A stretch of DNA of 64,000 bases, from NCBI GenBank assembly GCA_002862435.1, contig PKDC01000004.1, positions 23,170-87,169 of the forward strand. The letters run 5' to 3'. The translations under genes and the position numbers were made by a program. Positions 51,184-60,142 of this stretch are shown here, piece by piece; position 1 is the stretch's first letter; each line of letters begins with the position of its first letter. A model generated the notes under the pieces. It ran no database searches. It saw only the letters and a program-made list of their open reading frames with translations, and had not been told where the DNA came from. This DNA comes from Pseudomonadota bacterium. Its GTDB lineage: Bacteria; Pseudomonadota; Gammaproteobacteria; UBA5335.

Positions 51184-52155
51184 TCAGGGCCGCCGCCGCA
51201 GGGATTCGGCCATGGCGCGCAGGGCGGGATAGGGCACCTCGCCCAACACCAGAACCTGGTGACCTTCACGCACATCCCCATAGGCATTCATGCTGCCGCG
51301 ACTGGTCTGTCCCATGATCGGCTTGCCGCCCACCAGCTCGTTGTCGATGAATACGGAAATAGCGGAAAGGCCATCACTGTAGATCAGATGTTCCTGCTCC
51401 CCACCATCGGGCAGGGAATGCGCGCCGCCGAACACCAGTCGGTAGCCGGCCGGCGGCTCGACCACATCCCAAGTTCGCGCATCCGATCCCGGCGCACCCC
51501 GGAGATGGGTCTTGACCGTATGGCGCTTGAGTGCGGCGACATTCATGCCGGGCTCCAACAGGGCTGGATCGAGTCGGTCTTCCACTTGCAGGCGGGTGAA
51601 CATCACCTCCTGCCGCACCTGTCCGCGCTCGCCGATGAGCTGCGCATCCAGAATCAACGCCGTCTCGCGATCAACGCACAAACGATAGCCATAGCGCAGG
51701 GTATCGCGAGGCTGCACTTCAACCCGCTGGCATTCCCGCCCAGCGACGCGATCATCAGCGCCCACCTTGAAGGTGTAATGCGCCGCGACCCGGGACACAT
51801 CCTCGGGAACCGTAGCGAAAAACGGATTGCTCCACCGCAACCCTTCGATCAAGAGCCCGCGCTGAGGCAGGTAGCGTGTCATCTGGTCCCCGCTGCGGTG
51901 GATCTCGGTCACTTCGCCATTCAGGGAAACCAGTCGGGTCCGACCACCCTGAGCAGATGAATGAATGACCTGCATGGTTTCAAGGGAACCATTCTTCAGA
52001 TAAACGAAAATGCCCTGGTAGCTGCGCTGGTTATAGGCCTTGAGAATCCGCACGACCCAGTCCGAAGGAATTTCATCGGCGCGCGCAGCCCCGCAGGGAA
52101 CCGCCAGCATGAGAACAAAAAAAGCGGCCCAGCCGCGTGCATGCCTTGACTTCAC
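51184..52155 (-). CDS. rseB: Sigma-E regulator RseB/MucB
   Basis: This 323-residue periplasmic protein binds RseA and lipoprotein/LPS signals, protecting RseA from cleavage. It has a signal peptide (GWAAFFVLMLAVPCGAARADE), an N-terminal LolA-like domain (YQGIFVYLKNGSLETMQVIHSS...) and a C-terminal domain (PAGYRLVFGGAHSLPDGGEQEHLIYSDGLSAISVFIDN). The GTG start overlaps the rseA stop (GTGA). Confidence 0.94.
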   Translation of the reverse strand: MKSRHARGWAAFFVLMLAVPCGAARADEIPSDWVVRILKAYNQRSYQGIFVYLKNGSLETMQVIHSSAQGGRTRLVSLNGEVTEIHRSGDQMTRYLPQRGLLIEGLRWSNPFFATVPEDVSRVAAHYTFKVGADDRVAGRECQRVEVQPRDTLRYGYRLCVDRETALILDAQLIGERGQVRQEVMFTRLQVEDRLDPALLEPGMNVAALKRHTVKTHLRGAPGSDARTWDVVEPPAGYRLVFGGAHSLPDGGEQEHLIYSDGLSAISVFIDNELVGGKPIMGQTSRGSMNAYGDVREGHQVLVLGEVPYPALRAMAESLRRRP

Positions 52156-52766
52156 GGACTGGACGCCGCCCCCGGATCGACCGTGTACTCGGCCATGCTC
52201 AGATACGGAAGCATACGTGCACCCTCGCCGGCATCGGCCAAGGCCTGACTGTGATTGCGGAGATAGGATTCCAGCCGGGCTTGAGCATCATCCTCGCCCT
52301 CATCGCTCTTGCCCGAGCTGGATGACGCCCCGTTGCCAGGCACCGACTCCTGCTGCGCAACCTGGACAGCGCCTTGTCGGCCTTGCTGCTGCCAGGGATT
52401 GGCGACGATGATCGCTGCCAGCATCAGGGAGGCCGCCAGGCCCCACAGACGCGGATTGCGCATCAGGCGCGACCCGGTGGTCGCCTGCGCAGGGATATCG
52501 TCCAGACGCGCCATCACCGCAGCCGAAATATCCACCAATCCGTGATCAGGCAGGCTGCCGCGCAGGGCATCGCCGATCAGATGGTAGCGGGCCCACTGCG
52601 CCCGACGCGATTCATCCGCCATCATTCCGCGATAAGCCAGTCGGGCGCGGGCAGCAGACAGCTCCCCGTCCATCCAGGCCGACAGGTCGGCTGAAAAACC
52701 CGCGCTGCTGCCCTCCGCCTCGAGAGGCGGTCTTTGCAAGGATTCACTCATCATCCCGTCCTTCAT
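52152..52766 (-). CDS. rseA: Anti-sigma-E factor RseA/MucA
   Basis: The 204-residue membrane anti-sigma factor has an N-terminal RseA domain (SADLSAWMDGELSAARARLAYRGMMADESRRAQWARYHLIGDALRG), one transmembrane helix (LWGLAASLMLAAIIVANP) and a periplasmic tail ending SMAEYTVDPG. It binds sigma-E and is degraded under envelope stress. The start at 52766 overlaps the rpoE stop as ATGA. Serine-rich SSSSGKSDEGEDD links the membrane segment and the tail. Confidence 0.93.
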   Translation of the reverse strand: MKDGMMSESLQRPPLEAEGSSAGFSADLSAWMDGELSAARARLAYRGMMADESRRAQWARYHLIGDALRGSLPDHGLVDISAAVMARLDDIPAQATTGSRLMRNPRLWGLAASLMLAAIIVANPWQQQGRQGAVQVAQQESVPGNGASSSSGKSDEGEDDAQARLESYLRNHSQALADAGEGARMLPYLSMAEYTVDPGAASSP

Positions 52767-53359
52767 GTTCCGGTCAATCCCTCGATTCTCCGCAGCTCGG
52801 CATCAATCGTATCCCGTGCTCGGAATAGGCGCGAACGGACTGTACCGACTGGGCAGTCCATGGTTTTGGCAATCTCTTCGTAACTCATGCCTTCAATTTC
52901 CCGCAGGATGATGGCGGTGCGCAAATCCTGCGGCAGCCCTTCGATGGCATTGACGATGGTCTGCCGCACTTCCTCGGTCAGCAACAACGCCTCGGGCGTA
53001 TCGATGTCGCTCAGGCGCGAGGAGAAATCAAACGCGTCCGAATCTCCATTGCCAAACTCCGATTCCGAGCTGATCGGCGTCCGATTTCGCGCAGCAACAT
53101 GATTCTTGGCCGTATTGATGGCAATCCGGTACAACCAAGTATAAAACGCACTGTCGCCGCGAAACCCCGGCAAGGCGCGATAGGCCTTGATAAAGGCTTC
53201 CTGCGCCACATCGTGGGCATCGCTCGGGTCATAGACGTAGCGCGAGACCAGCTTGATCACCTTGAACTGATACTTGCGCACCAGCAGGTCGAAAGCCGTC
53301 TTGTCGCCCCGCTGGACCCGCACCACCAGCTCTTGGTCAACTGCACCTGTATCGCCCAT
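52763..53359 (-). CDS. rpoE: RNA polymerase sigma-E factor (AlgU/RpoE type)
   Basis: This 198-residue ECF sigma factor controls the envelope stress response. It shows region 2 (ELVVRVQRGDKTAFDLLVRKYQFKVIKLVSRYV, DAHDVAQEAFIKAYRALPGFRGDSAFYTWLYRIAINTAKNHV) and region 4 (LREIEGMSYEEIAKTMDCPVGTVRSRLFRARD). The ATG at 53359 (MGDTGAVDQE) matches the family start. A sigma-E-like promoter lies just upstream. It is divergent from nadB, as in many relatives. Confidence 0.96.
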   Translation of the reverse strand: MGDTGAVDQELVVRVQRGDKTAFDLLVRKYQFKVIKLVSRYVYDPSDAHDVAQEAFIKAYRALPGFRGDSAFYTWLYRIAINTAKNHVAARNRTPISSESEFGNGDSDAFDFSSRLSDIDTPEALLLTEEVRQTIVNAIEGLPQDLRTAIILREIEGMSYEEIAKTMDCPVGTVRSRLFRARDTIDAELRRIEGLTGT

Positions 53360-53397
53360 GAGGGGCATTGCTCCAAGCCCCGGCCGCTCTTGCCCCA

Positions 53398-53424
53398 CTA
53401 GACAAGCCTGGACCGGGAGAGTTC
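53398..53424 (-). promoter_or_regulatory. Sigma-E-type autoregulatory promoter of rpoE
   Basis: On the minus strand GAACTC, exactly 16 bases, then TCTAG. Sigma-E/AlgU promoters read GAACTT-N16-TCTGA. The -35 matches 5/6 and the spacing is right; the -10 matches 3/5. It would start transcription about 32 bases before the rpoE ATG. Confidence 0.6.
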
Positions 53425-53536
53425 GTTCGTTTGGATGAAAAAGCGGTTTATAGTAGTGCTGCCGTATCCTGCGGTACGGGCCCACCCAGCCGTGCTGGGG
53501 CACGATTCTATCAGCAGCTTGTGATTACCGCGATCT

Positions 53537-55177
53537 ATGACCACTCCAAGCACCGACGTCCTCATCATCGGCAGTGGCGCGGCCGGCCTCTCTCTGGCCC
53601 TGCGGCTTGCCGAAGCCTGTGAGGTCACCGTCGTCTGCAAGGCAAGTCTGGATGAAGGCAGCACCCGCTACGCGCAGGGCGGCATCTCGGCTGTACTGGA
53701 TGCCACAGACTCGGTCGCATCCCACATCGAGGACACCTTGGTCGCCGGTGCCGGCCTGTGCGACCCGGAGGCGGTCCGCTTCACAGCGGAACGAGGGGCA
53801 GCAGCAATTGCCTGGCTGAGCGCGCTGGGCGTGGCCTTTACCCGCCAAGGCGGAGACTCCGCCAGCGCAGGCCCCTTCCACCTAACGCGCGAGGGCGGCC
53901 ACAGTCACCGGCGCGTGGTCCATGCCGCGGACGCAACCGGCAAAGCCGTTTCCGACGTGTTGCACGCCGCCTGTCGGGCGCATCCGCACATCCGACTGCT
54001 GGAGCGGCACATGGCGGTGGACCTCATCACCCGCGACGGGCCCCGGCGCGGGGAACGGATGTGCGTCGGGGCGCAACTGCTGGATCTAGACATTGGCGCC
54101 GTGCAATCCTGGCACGCCCGCAGCGTCGCCCTGGCCACCGGTGGCGCCAGCCGGGTCTACCTGTACACCAGCAACCCGGAAGTGGCCACCGGGGATGGCA
54201 TCGCCATGGCCTGGCGCGCCGGCTGCCGGGTGGCCAACCTGGAATTCATGCAATTCCACCCCACCTGTCTTTACCTGCCCGCCCAGGGATCCCGGGTGTT
54301 CCTCGTCAGCGAGGCGGTGCGTGGCGAAGGGGGGCGATTGGTATTGCCCGACGGCACGCCCCTGATGGACCGCTTCGATCCGCGCGGCGACCTAGCGCCC
54401 CGGGACATTGTCGCCCGCGCCATCGATCATGAAATGAAGCGGCTCGGCATCCCCTGCGTCTACCTGGACATCCGCCACCGGGGCGCCGACTTCATCCGCG
54501 CCCACTTCCCCACCATCCACGCCCAGTGCCTGGCCTGGGGCCTGGACATGACCGAACAGCCCCTGCCCGTCGTCCCGGCCGCCCACTACACCTGCGGCGG
54601 CGTCGTGACCGATCTGCGTGCCCGCACCGATCTGAAAAACCTCTATGCCATCGGCGAAACGGCCCACACCGGATTGCATGGCGCCAACCGCATGGCCAGC
54701 AACTCGCTACTGGAATGTCTGGTATTCGCCGAGGCAGCAGCGGACGACATCCACGCCCGCCTGCCCGGATTATCGTTAATTGCCGACGCGGATGAGGCGC
54801 CAAGCTCGGCTCCGAAGCCTTGCGCTGAAACGGTGACCCTCCATCACAACTGGATGGAGCTGCGCCGCGCCATGTGGGACTACGTCGGCATCGTGCGCAG
54901 CGAAGAGCGCCTGTTGCGCGCCCAGCGGCGCGTGGCCCTGATCCGCAGCGAAGCGGAGGTGCAGTGGACCGGTCACAACAGCGATCCCGATCTGCTGGAG
55001 TTGCGCAATCTGGCGACCGTTGCCGAACTGATCGTGCGCTGCGCCCTGCAGCGCCGCGAAAGCCGTGGACTGCATTACACCCTGGATCATCCTCAGACCG
55101 ATCCCCATGCCCGGGACAGCGTGCTCATCCCCGATGCGCTCTCGTTCCCCCTGCATGCCATGCACTGGGAAGGCTGA
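53537..55177 (+). CDS. nadB: L-aspartate oxidase
   Basis: This 546-residue FAD enzyme oxidises aspartate to iminoaspartate for NAD synthesis. It has the dinucleotide site VLIIGSGAAGLSLALRL, TRYAQGGISAVLD, the flavin segment SRVYLYTSNPEVATGDGIAMAWRAGC, NLEFMQFHPTCLY and the active-site PAAHYTCGGVVTDL, GETAHTGLHGANRMASNSLLECLVF. The C-terminal helical region ends near CALQRRESRGLHYTLDHP. It is divergent from rpoE with a 177-base gap. Confidence 0.97.
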   Translation: MTTPSTDVLIIGSGAAGLSLALRLAEACEVTVVCKASLDEGSTRYAQGGISAVLDATDSVASHIEDTLVAGAGLCDPEAVRFTAERGAAAIAWLSALGVAFTRQGGDSASAGPFHLTREGGHSHRRVVHAADATGKAVSDVLHAACRAHPHIRLLERHMAVDLITRDGPRRGERMCVGAQLLDLDIGAVQSWHARSVALATGGASRVYLYTSNPEVATGDGIAMAWRAGCRVANLEFMQFHPTCLYLPAQGSRVFLVSEAVRGEGGRLVLPDGTPLMDRFDPRGDLAPRDIVARAIDHEMKRLGIPCVYLDIRHRGADFIRAHFPTIHAQCLAWGLDMTEQPLPVVPAAHYTCGGVVTDLRARTDLKNLYAIGETAHTGLHGANRMASNSLLECLVFAEAAADDIHARLPGLSLIADADEAPSSAPKPCAETVTLHHNWMELRRAMWDYVGIVRSEERLLRAQRRVALIRSEAEVQWTGHNSDPDLLELRNLATVAELIVRCALQRRESRGLHYTLDHPQTDPHARDSVLIPDALSFPLHAMHWEG

Positions 55178-55305
55178 ACCGTTGCGAGCATCCCGGGGCG
55201 ATTCAGCTCCCATACCGTCAAGGCCCCGCATCGACCACCGCCATCTACCCAGACCCCAAGCGCTTCCGGCTGTTTTTTTCTTGGTGAATCCTGCCGGCCG
55301 CACCA

Positions 55306-55332
55306 AAAGAAAAGGCCCTGAAAAGGGCCTTT
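55306..55332 (-). terminator. Terminator for the minus-strand lipoprotein gene
   Basis: AAAGGCCCT-N4-AGGGCCTTT is a 9-bp stem. On the minus strand it is followed by a T-rich tail (TCTTTT). It lies 22 bases after the lipoprotein stop. Confidence 0.85.
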
Positions 55333-55354
55333 ATTGGAGGTTGCGTTGATGTAA

Positions 55355-56152
55355 TCAGTGGGCGAGGAGATGCTTGGTTGCAAGATCTGCAACGCCGGAA
55401 GACGCGGCCCGCAATCCTTTGACGGCAGGATTTTCCTCGCATTTCTCGGGCCCAGCGCAAAGCCACTCGAAATCGCGCACCGTGAACTGGGGATCGGCGG
55501 GCAGATTATTGGCATCCTCCACGGGAACGGGCCCGCCGTACACCAGGCTGGTGGCGTACTTACGCTCTTTGGTGTCCGGATTGACCACATCCATGAACAC
55601 TTCCAGCGTAGGCGTGTACGGTTGCGTGGGAGTGGCTGCCGTATAGCCGGCGAATTCGATGTAGACATGAACGTAGGCATCCACGGGCTGGGTGGTTGCC
55701 GGATAGGTTCCCAGATACTTGTGATTGCGATAGGCCGTCGTATGACGGTGATTCGCCACATGCACCTCTTCAACCTGATAGCCATTCGCCGCAAGACGCG
55801 TCTTGATCTCATCCGTAAGTGTGCGGCCCACGTTGAAATTCCATTCCTTGATGGATTGGCTGAGGCGAAAGGTACGGCCGGCCTCGTCCGCTGCGCGGCC
55901 CGCAACGGTTACCGTGGTACCGACAATCCGGCCCGGCAGGGTGATGCCAGGGCTGTCAGGACCTGGATAGCGCAGCACCCGGACATCGTAGACGTCGGGT
56001 TCTTCTATCGTGAGCAGGGCGATCCTTTTCTGACCCCCATCGAGCAGCTTCTGGTCGGGCAACTGATAACTGATCTGGGGTGTGTCGGAAGCGCAGCCGG
56101 CCAGAATAAGCGCACAAGCCGCGAGCCATCCCTTGAAAATTCCTCGCCTCAT
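55355..56152 (-). CDS. Uncharacterised lipoprotein
   Basis: The 265-residue product has a lipoprotein signal peptide with lipobox ILAGC^A (Cys about residue 20). The mature part is beta-rich and repetitive in feel (ALLTIEEPDVYDVRVLRYPG, VDAYVHVYIEFAGYTAATPTQPYTPTLEVFMDVVN). It also has RTLTDEIKTRLAANGYQ and a late ECAGPEKCEEN-like pair (LCAGPEKCEEN). I recognise no family. The ATG at 56152, with AAGGAG upstream, is chosen over the longer track start. It ends in a strong terminator and appears monocistronic. Confidence 0.85.
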   Translation of the reverse strand: MRRGIFKGWLAACALILAGCASDTPQISYQLPDQKLLDGGQKRIALLTIEEPDVYDVRVLRYPGPDSPGITLPGRIVGTTVTVAGRAADEAGRTFRLSQSIKEWNFNVGRTLTDEIKTRLAANGYQVEEVHVANHRHTTAYRNHKYLGTYPATTQPVDAYVHVYIEFAGYTAATPTQPYTPTLEVFMDVVNPDTKERKYATSLVYGGPVPVEDANNLPADPQFTVRDFEWLCAGPEKCEENPAVKGLRAASSGVADLATKHLLAH

Positions 56153-56410
56153 CGTTGATATCTCCTTATTACACATGTGGTGCATGCCCCCCAAGTCCTT
56201 GGGGCGTTCATTAAATCCGGTCTTGGCAATAACAGAAAAATCCTGCAGAACCAGCCGGGCTCCTGACGTTGAATCACGATCCTTTGATTGAATCCGCCGC
56301 ACCACCTTGCCCTGCATTGATGGTGCGCCATTCCATGTACCCTGAAACACGCCGGACTCTTACGGCCCGGTTACCCCTGCAACTATAGTCGGTTTTTGAA
56401 GCCTTGTTTG

Positions 56411-56860
56411 TTAAAAGGTCTGCGCAGAGGCCTGAACGCAACCCTTGAGCCGAGTCAGTTGCTGGCGGGCGCTACGCTCCAGCATCCAGCCCATCGCTCG
56501 CTCCATGCGGGCAACCGTACTATCCAGCGGCTGCAAGTGCAAACGATATTCCAGACGGGTCATCGCCTCCTTCTGGGAGAGATGATAGCCAATCCGCATG
56601 TGAAACCGCCGGTGCGTCAGCGCCACCACCAAAGCCTGCGGAGGCTCACGTTCCAGTACTTCACCCTCATAGGTCACACTGCGGCCCATTTCCCGCATGC
56701 GCTGGCGAAATCGAATGCCCACGCCAAGGTCCTCGATTGGAGAAAGGTATTCCGAGTGCTCCAGCCCTTGCACCCATTGCATCATCCGCTCGGGCTCCTC
56801 CAGCCAGGGGAAAATCTGCCCGGCCTCAGCCCCGATCTCGATATCACAGACAAAATCCAC
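56411..56860 (-). CDS. SRPBCC-fold protein (polyketide-cyclase/START type)
   Basis: The 149-residue protein has the hydrophobic-cavity SRPBCC pattern: an N-terminal strand-helix (IEIGAEAGQIFPWLEEPERMMQWVQGLEHSEYLS), GVGIRFRQRMREMGRSVTYEGEVLEREPPQALVV and a C-terminal helix (RMERAMGWMLERSARQQLTRLKGCVQ). The ligand is unknown. The start is a GTG with GGAGGG about 7 bases upstream. It lies 36 bases after the sulfotransferase gene and may be its partner. Confidence 0.82.
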   Translation of the reverse strand: MDFVCDIEIGAEAGQIFPWLEEPERMMQWVQGLEHSEYLSPIEDLGVGIRFRQRMREMGRSVTYEGEVLEREPPQALVVALTHRRFHMRIGYHLSQKEAMTRLEYRLHLQPLDSTVARMERAMGWMLERSARQQLTRLKGCVQASAQTF

Positions 56861-56896
56861 CCCATCCCTCCTGCAGTCCAGATACGCCCGATGGGG

Positions 56897-57736
56897 TCAT
56901 CCGCCCTGCCAACTGGGAGCCGATCGCCCCAGCAAGTCGAAAAGACGGACATTCTCCGGGCCATAAAACGTCCGCAATCGCGCCAGGGTGGCCTCGGACA
57001 CCCTTGGCCGATAGGGTCGACCCCAGCGCCGGTCGAGCCTGCGAACCCACGGCCTCAACAGCGGCACATGGTAGCTGAGCCTGAGCCCAAAACGACTTCC
57101 CGTATGTTCATTCGCGCGATGCTGCCAATGGGCAAAGCAATAATCGTCGTCCACGCCGAGGAATGCGCTCACCTCCCGCAACACACGCAAGGGATCAACG
57201 CTCAGCTCATCCTCGTAAAAAATGATGCACATGCGCTCAACCGCGAAATACGCCTGGAAAGCCTCCAGGTGCCGCGCGTAACAGCCTTGCTCCAGCACCC
57301 CGTGGGGCGCAGCCAGCGCGGCCTTGGTGCCCAGCAGCAGGTCATCCAGTCGAGTGTCGGGGGCGACACGGCCAGTCTGGATCAGATGTCGAGCCGCCGA
57401 AACCGCACGGGATACTGGATCGCGCAGGACACAGATCAGCCGCAGGTCCGGATAGAGTCCATGAATACGGGCCGCAATGCCGGGCGTGTGATCCTCTCCA
57501 CCGCGCCCCTCGCTCCAGAGGTAATCCGGCGTCTTTTCCCCAACCGCCCGCACCCCCGGCGCGGGCGCAAACTGGGCTTCATACCAGTCGCACCCTCGCG
57601 AAAAACGCTTTGATTTATCAAAAAAATGCAGCTCATGGGGCGGCAAATGAATCTGCGGGTGCATTGCAAGATTGTGGGCCAGCCAGGTAGTCCCCGCTTT
57701 CTGAGCGCCGATGATGAGGAAATCAGGTTTGGGCAC
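56897..57736 (-). CDS. PAPS-dependent sulfotransferase family protein
   Basis: The 279-residue protein has the 5'-phosphosulfate loop FLIIGAQKAGTTWLAHNLAMHP and, further on, a 3'-phosphate-binding region (CVLRDPVSRAVSAARH). GEKTPDYLW is a typical sulfotransferase core motif. It probably sulfates a glycan or small molecule, but the acceptor cannot be read. The start is a GTG 3 bases after the preceding small gene, so the two are coupled. Confidence 0.87.
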   Translation of the reverse strand: MPKPDFLIIGAQKAGTTWLAHNLAMHPQIHLPPHELHFFDKSKRFSRGCDWYEAQFAPAPGVRAVGEKTPDYLWSEGRGGEDHTPGIAARIHGLYPDLRLICVLRDPVSRAVSAARHLIQTGRVAPDTRLDDLLLGTKAALAAPHGVLEQGCYARHLEAFQAYFAVERMCIIFYEDELSVDPLRVLREVSAFLGVDDDYCFAHWQHRANEHTGSRFGLRLSYHVPLLRPWVRRLDRRWGRPYRPRVSEATLARLRTFYGPENVRLFDLLGRSAPSWQGG

Positions 57737-57739
57737 GGC

Positions 57740-58030
57740 TCAGGCGTCGCCTTCGAAAACCCAGCCATGCATCTGCAAGGCCTCCCCCTCTCGCACCGCC
57801 ATGTCGAAACCCTCCAGCGCCACCTCGTCGTGGAGGAAATCCTCCCGCCAAACCAGCGCTGGCTCTGAGCCGGAATCGATGACCCATCCCGCATTGCGCA
57901 ATCGGCTGGCGGCATGGAAATAAGCTATTTCGGCGGATTCCCGGTTGACCCAGCAGTGCATATACGCACCGCCCAGAACGCCTCCCTGCTCGGTGGGACG
58001 CACCTCGAACACCAGATAGAACATACTCAT
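57740..58030 (-). CDS. Uncharacterised small protein upstream of the sulfotransferase
   Basis: The 96-residue protein begins MSMFYLVFEVRPTEQGGVLGGAYMHCWV and ends in a run of acidic residues (VALEGFDMAVREGEALQMHGWVFEGDA). It has a beta-rich, ferredoxin-like look but I recognise no family. Its stop is 3 bases before the sulfotransferase start, and its own start overlaps the stop of a smaller upstream ORF. It may serve the sulfotransferase. Confidence 0.7.
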   Translation of the reverse strand: MSMFYLVFEVRPTEQGGVLGGAYMHCWVNRESAEIAYFHAASRLRNAGWVIDSGSEPALVWREDFLHDEVALEGFDMAVREGEALQMHGWVFEGDA

Positions 58031-58167
58031 GACCACCTACCCGCTGCCCTTACCGCCTGACGGTTGAGGCATCGAGACTCATCCCGCCGCCAAGGCTTCA
58101 TTTTTGCCTCCCCGTGACGATGCAGAAAGACGGCGGCATTTTCAAGATCAAGGTCAAAGACTGACAT
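58027..58167 (-). CDS. Possible 46-residue leader ORF
   Basis: It begins MSVFDLDLENAAVFLHRHGEAKMKPWRRDESRCLNRQAV and ends in a TGA that overlaps the ATG of the next gene (ATGA). It has no clear Shine-Dalgarno. The N-terminus is protein-like and the C-terminus is not. It could be a real coupled gene, a translation leader or chance. Confidence 0.3.
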   Translation of the reverse strand: MSVFDLDLENAAVFLHRHGEAKMKPWRRDESRCLNRQAVRAAGRWS

Positions 58168-58497
58168 GTGCGTGATACGCCACGGTCTCTTCCCTCTGTA
58201 CTGGATCCGCATCCTGAGTTGGCCAGGGCTCATTTCAGCCCTGGGGACCAGATTGCACGCTGGGATTCGTCATGGTTTTTGGCTACCCTCGCAGACCAGC
58301 TTTGCCATGGCAGCTGCTTTGCTGTGGCCGTGACTGCCCACAAGACCGCGCATCCCGCTTCTGGCGAGAATGCGTGTTCCCAACGCTTGACAATGGACCG
58401 CCCTGAATCAACCTTGCCGCGCGGATGTGACATGCCTGATCCTTGCTCAAAGCACGACATTGCGCCCTCGGTCTGCCTGCATCGCCCGGCCCGCCTG
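58168..58497. other. Intergenic region between the sulfotransferase operon and the L,D-transpeptidase
   Basis: About 330 bases. The plus-strand ORF track start at 58168 is an extension of the transpeptidase frame with no signal peptide, so I do not use it. A TTGACA occurs at 58387, but no good -10 stands 16-18 bases downstream. Divergent promoters for both operons should be in this stretch. Confidence 0.45.
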
Positions 58498-60141
58498 ATG
58501 AATAAACGGCCACGCCGATTCCATCGCCTGCTCGTTTGGCACGGCTTGCTGTTCCTCATGCATGCTGCGCACGCGAGCGGCCTGGAAACTTTGACCGCGG
58601 AACCCCCCAAGGCACAACGTACACAGAGCGTCCAGCTATGGAATGCCGAGGCGGTCGACCGGCTTTATGTGGATCGCGAAGGCCAACCCTTGTGGCTTGA
58701 AGCGGGCCAACCCCGACCTGCCCTGGCAAGCCTGATACGGGTTCTGGACGGCCTGCACACCCATGGATTGAACCCGGATGATTACCATCTGAATGCGCTT
58801 CAGGAGTATATCAACCAACCGCATGGCGACTCTCTCCCCCCAGAGCAACAAACCCAGCTCGAACGCTTGGCGACAGATGCTTTCTTGACATTGGCCATAC
58901 ATATGGCAACGGGCCGCGTACACCCGGCTGTTCGAAAGCCGCGTCAGATTCCTTTGGATGCCTTGCCGCAATTAACGCGCCTTCTGGTTGATGCGGTTGC
59001 CATGGATCAGGTGACAGCCCCATTGACGCCCCATCCAGCCGATCCGGCCATCTACAGCGGTCTACAAGCAGCCTTGATCCGCTGGGAGCGCGCCTCCAAT
59101 CTGCGTCCACTGCCCATGGGCGCGTCATTGCGCCCCGGTGATCGCAACGAGCGGATCGAAGCACTGCGCGATCGCTTGGCTGCATGGGAAAAGCTCGCCG
59201 CCGAGCGGCCTCCAGCACAAGCCCCGGTGGATGATCCCCAGTACTTTGATGAGGCGCTCACGCAGCGGGTCGCAGATTTTCAACGTCAGATGGGACTGGA
59301 TCATGACGCGGTCGTGGGACCGCAGACGATTACCGCCCTGAATACATCGCAAGCGGCGCGCCTGGACCAACTGCGCGCCAACCTGGAACGGCAACGCTGG
59401 CCCGCACCCACCGATAGCGACCGCCTGATCCGGGTGAATCTACCGGATTTCACGCTATCCGCAATACGTGAAGGCCAGGAAATCTGGCATACCCGGGTCA
59501 TTGTGGGCCGTCAATACCGGCCCACACCCCTGCTCGGCGGAGCAATCGATACCATCGTTTTCAATCCCACCTGGGAAGTGCCACGCCGGCTGGTCAAGGA
59601 AGACTTGCTGCCAAAAATCCGGGCGGATCCTGGCTTTCTGGAGCGGGAAGGGATGACGCTCTACCAACGCACCGCGACGGGCAGAATTCCGGTTGATCCC
59701 GCCATACTGACCCAGAATGCGTCAGCCGAGGACCCAGTGGCCGACCTTGGAATCCGACAAGCGGCGGGTGCCCGAAATGCGCTGGGGCGGATCAAGTTTC
59801 TGTTTCCCAATAATGAGCAGGTCTATCTGCACGACACGCCCTCGAAACAATTATTTGAACGCACGCGACGCATGTTCAGCTCCGGCTGCATCCGGGTTGA
59901 AACACCTTTGACCCTGGCCCGGTTTCTGATGGAAACACAGCCGGATTGGACACAGGAGCGCATGGAACAAATCATTATGGACGGCAAGACCCGGACCGTG
60001 CGAATCAAGCCGGTACCGATCCAGTTTGTTTACTGGACGGCCTGGCCCGACACGGAAAGTGGTGTCCTCCATTTTCGAGAGGACATCTATCAAAGTGATC
60101 AGCCCTTGGCGCGCGCGCTGGAACAGACGCCCTGGAACTGA
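58498..60141 (+). CDS. L,D-transpeptidase (YcbB/LdtD type)
   Basis: This 547-residue periplasmic enzyme makes 3-3 crosslinks in peptidoglycan. It has a signal peptide (NKRPRRFHRLLVWHGLLFLMHAAHAS), an N-terminal helical domain, a peptidoglycan-binding repeat (ALTQRVADFQRQMGLDHDAVVGPQTITALN) and the YkuD domain with its catalytic motif FSSGCIRVE (Cys about 464). YLHDTPSKQLF precedes the catalytic cysteine. The start at 58498 is chosen for the signal peptide. It is followed 1 base later by an M15 peptidase, as E. coli ycbB is followed by ycbK. Confidence 0.93.
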   Translation: MNKRPRRFHRLLVWHGLLFLMHAAHASGLETLTAEPPKAQRTQSVQLWNAEAVDRLYVDREGQPLWLEAGQPRPALASLIRVLDGLHTHGLNPDDYHLNALQEYINQPHGDSLPPEQQTQLERLATDAFLTLAIHMATGRVHPAVRKPRQIPLDALPQLTRLLVDAVAMDQVTAPLTPHPADPAIYSGLQAALIRWERASNLRPLPMGASLRPGDRNERIEALRDRLAAWEKLAAERPPAQAPVDDPQYFDEALTQRVADFQRQMGLDHDAVVGPQTITALNTSQAARLDQLRANLERQRWPAPTDSDRLIRVNLPDFTLSAIREGQEIWHTRVIVGRQYRPTPLLGGAIDTIVFNPTWEVPRRLVKEDLLPKIRADPGFLEREGMTLYQRTATGRIPVDPAILTQNASAEDPVADLGIRQAAGARNALGRIKFLFPNNEQVYLHDTPSKQLFERTRRMFSSGCIRVETPLTLARFLMETQPDWTQERMEQIIMDGKTRTVRIKPVPIQFVYWTAWPDTESGVLHFREDIYQSDQPLARALEQTPWN

Positions 60142-60142
60142 C

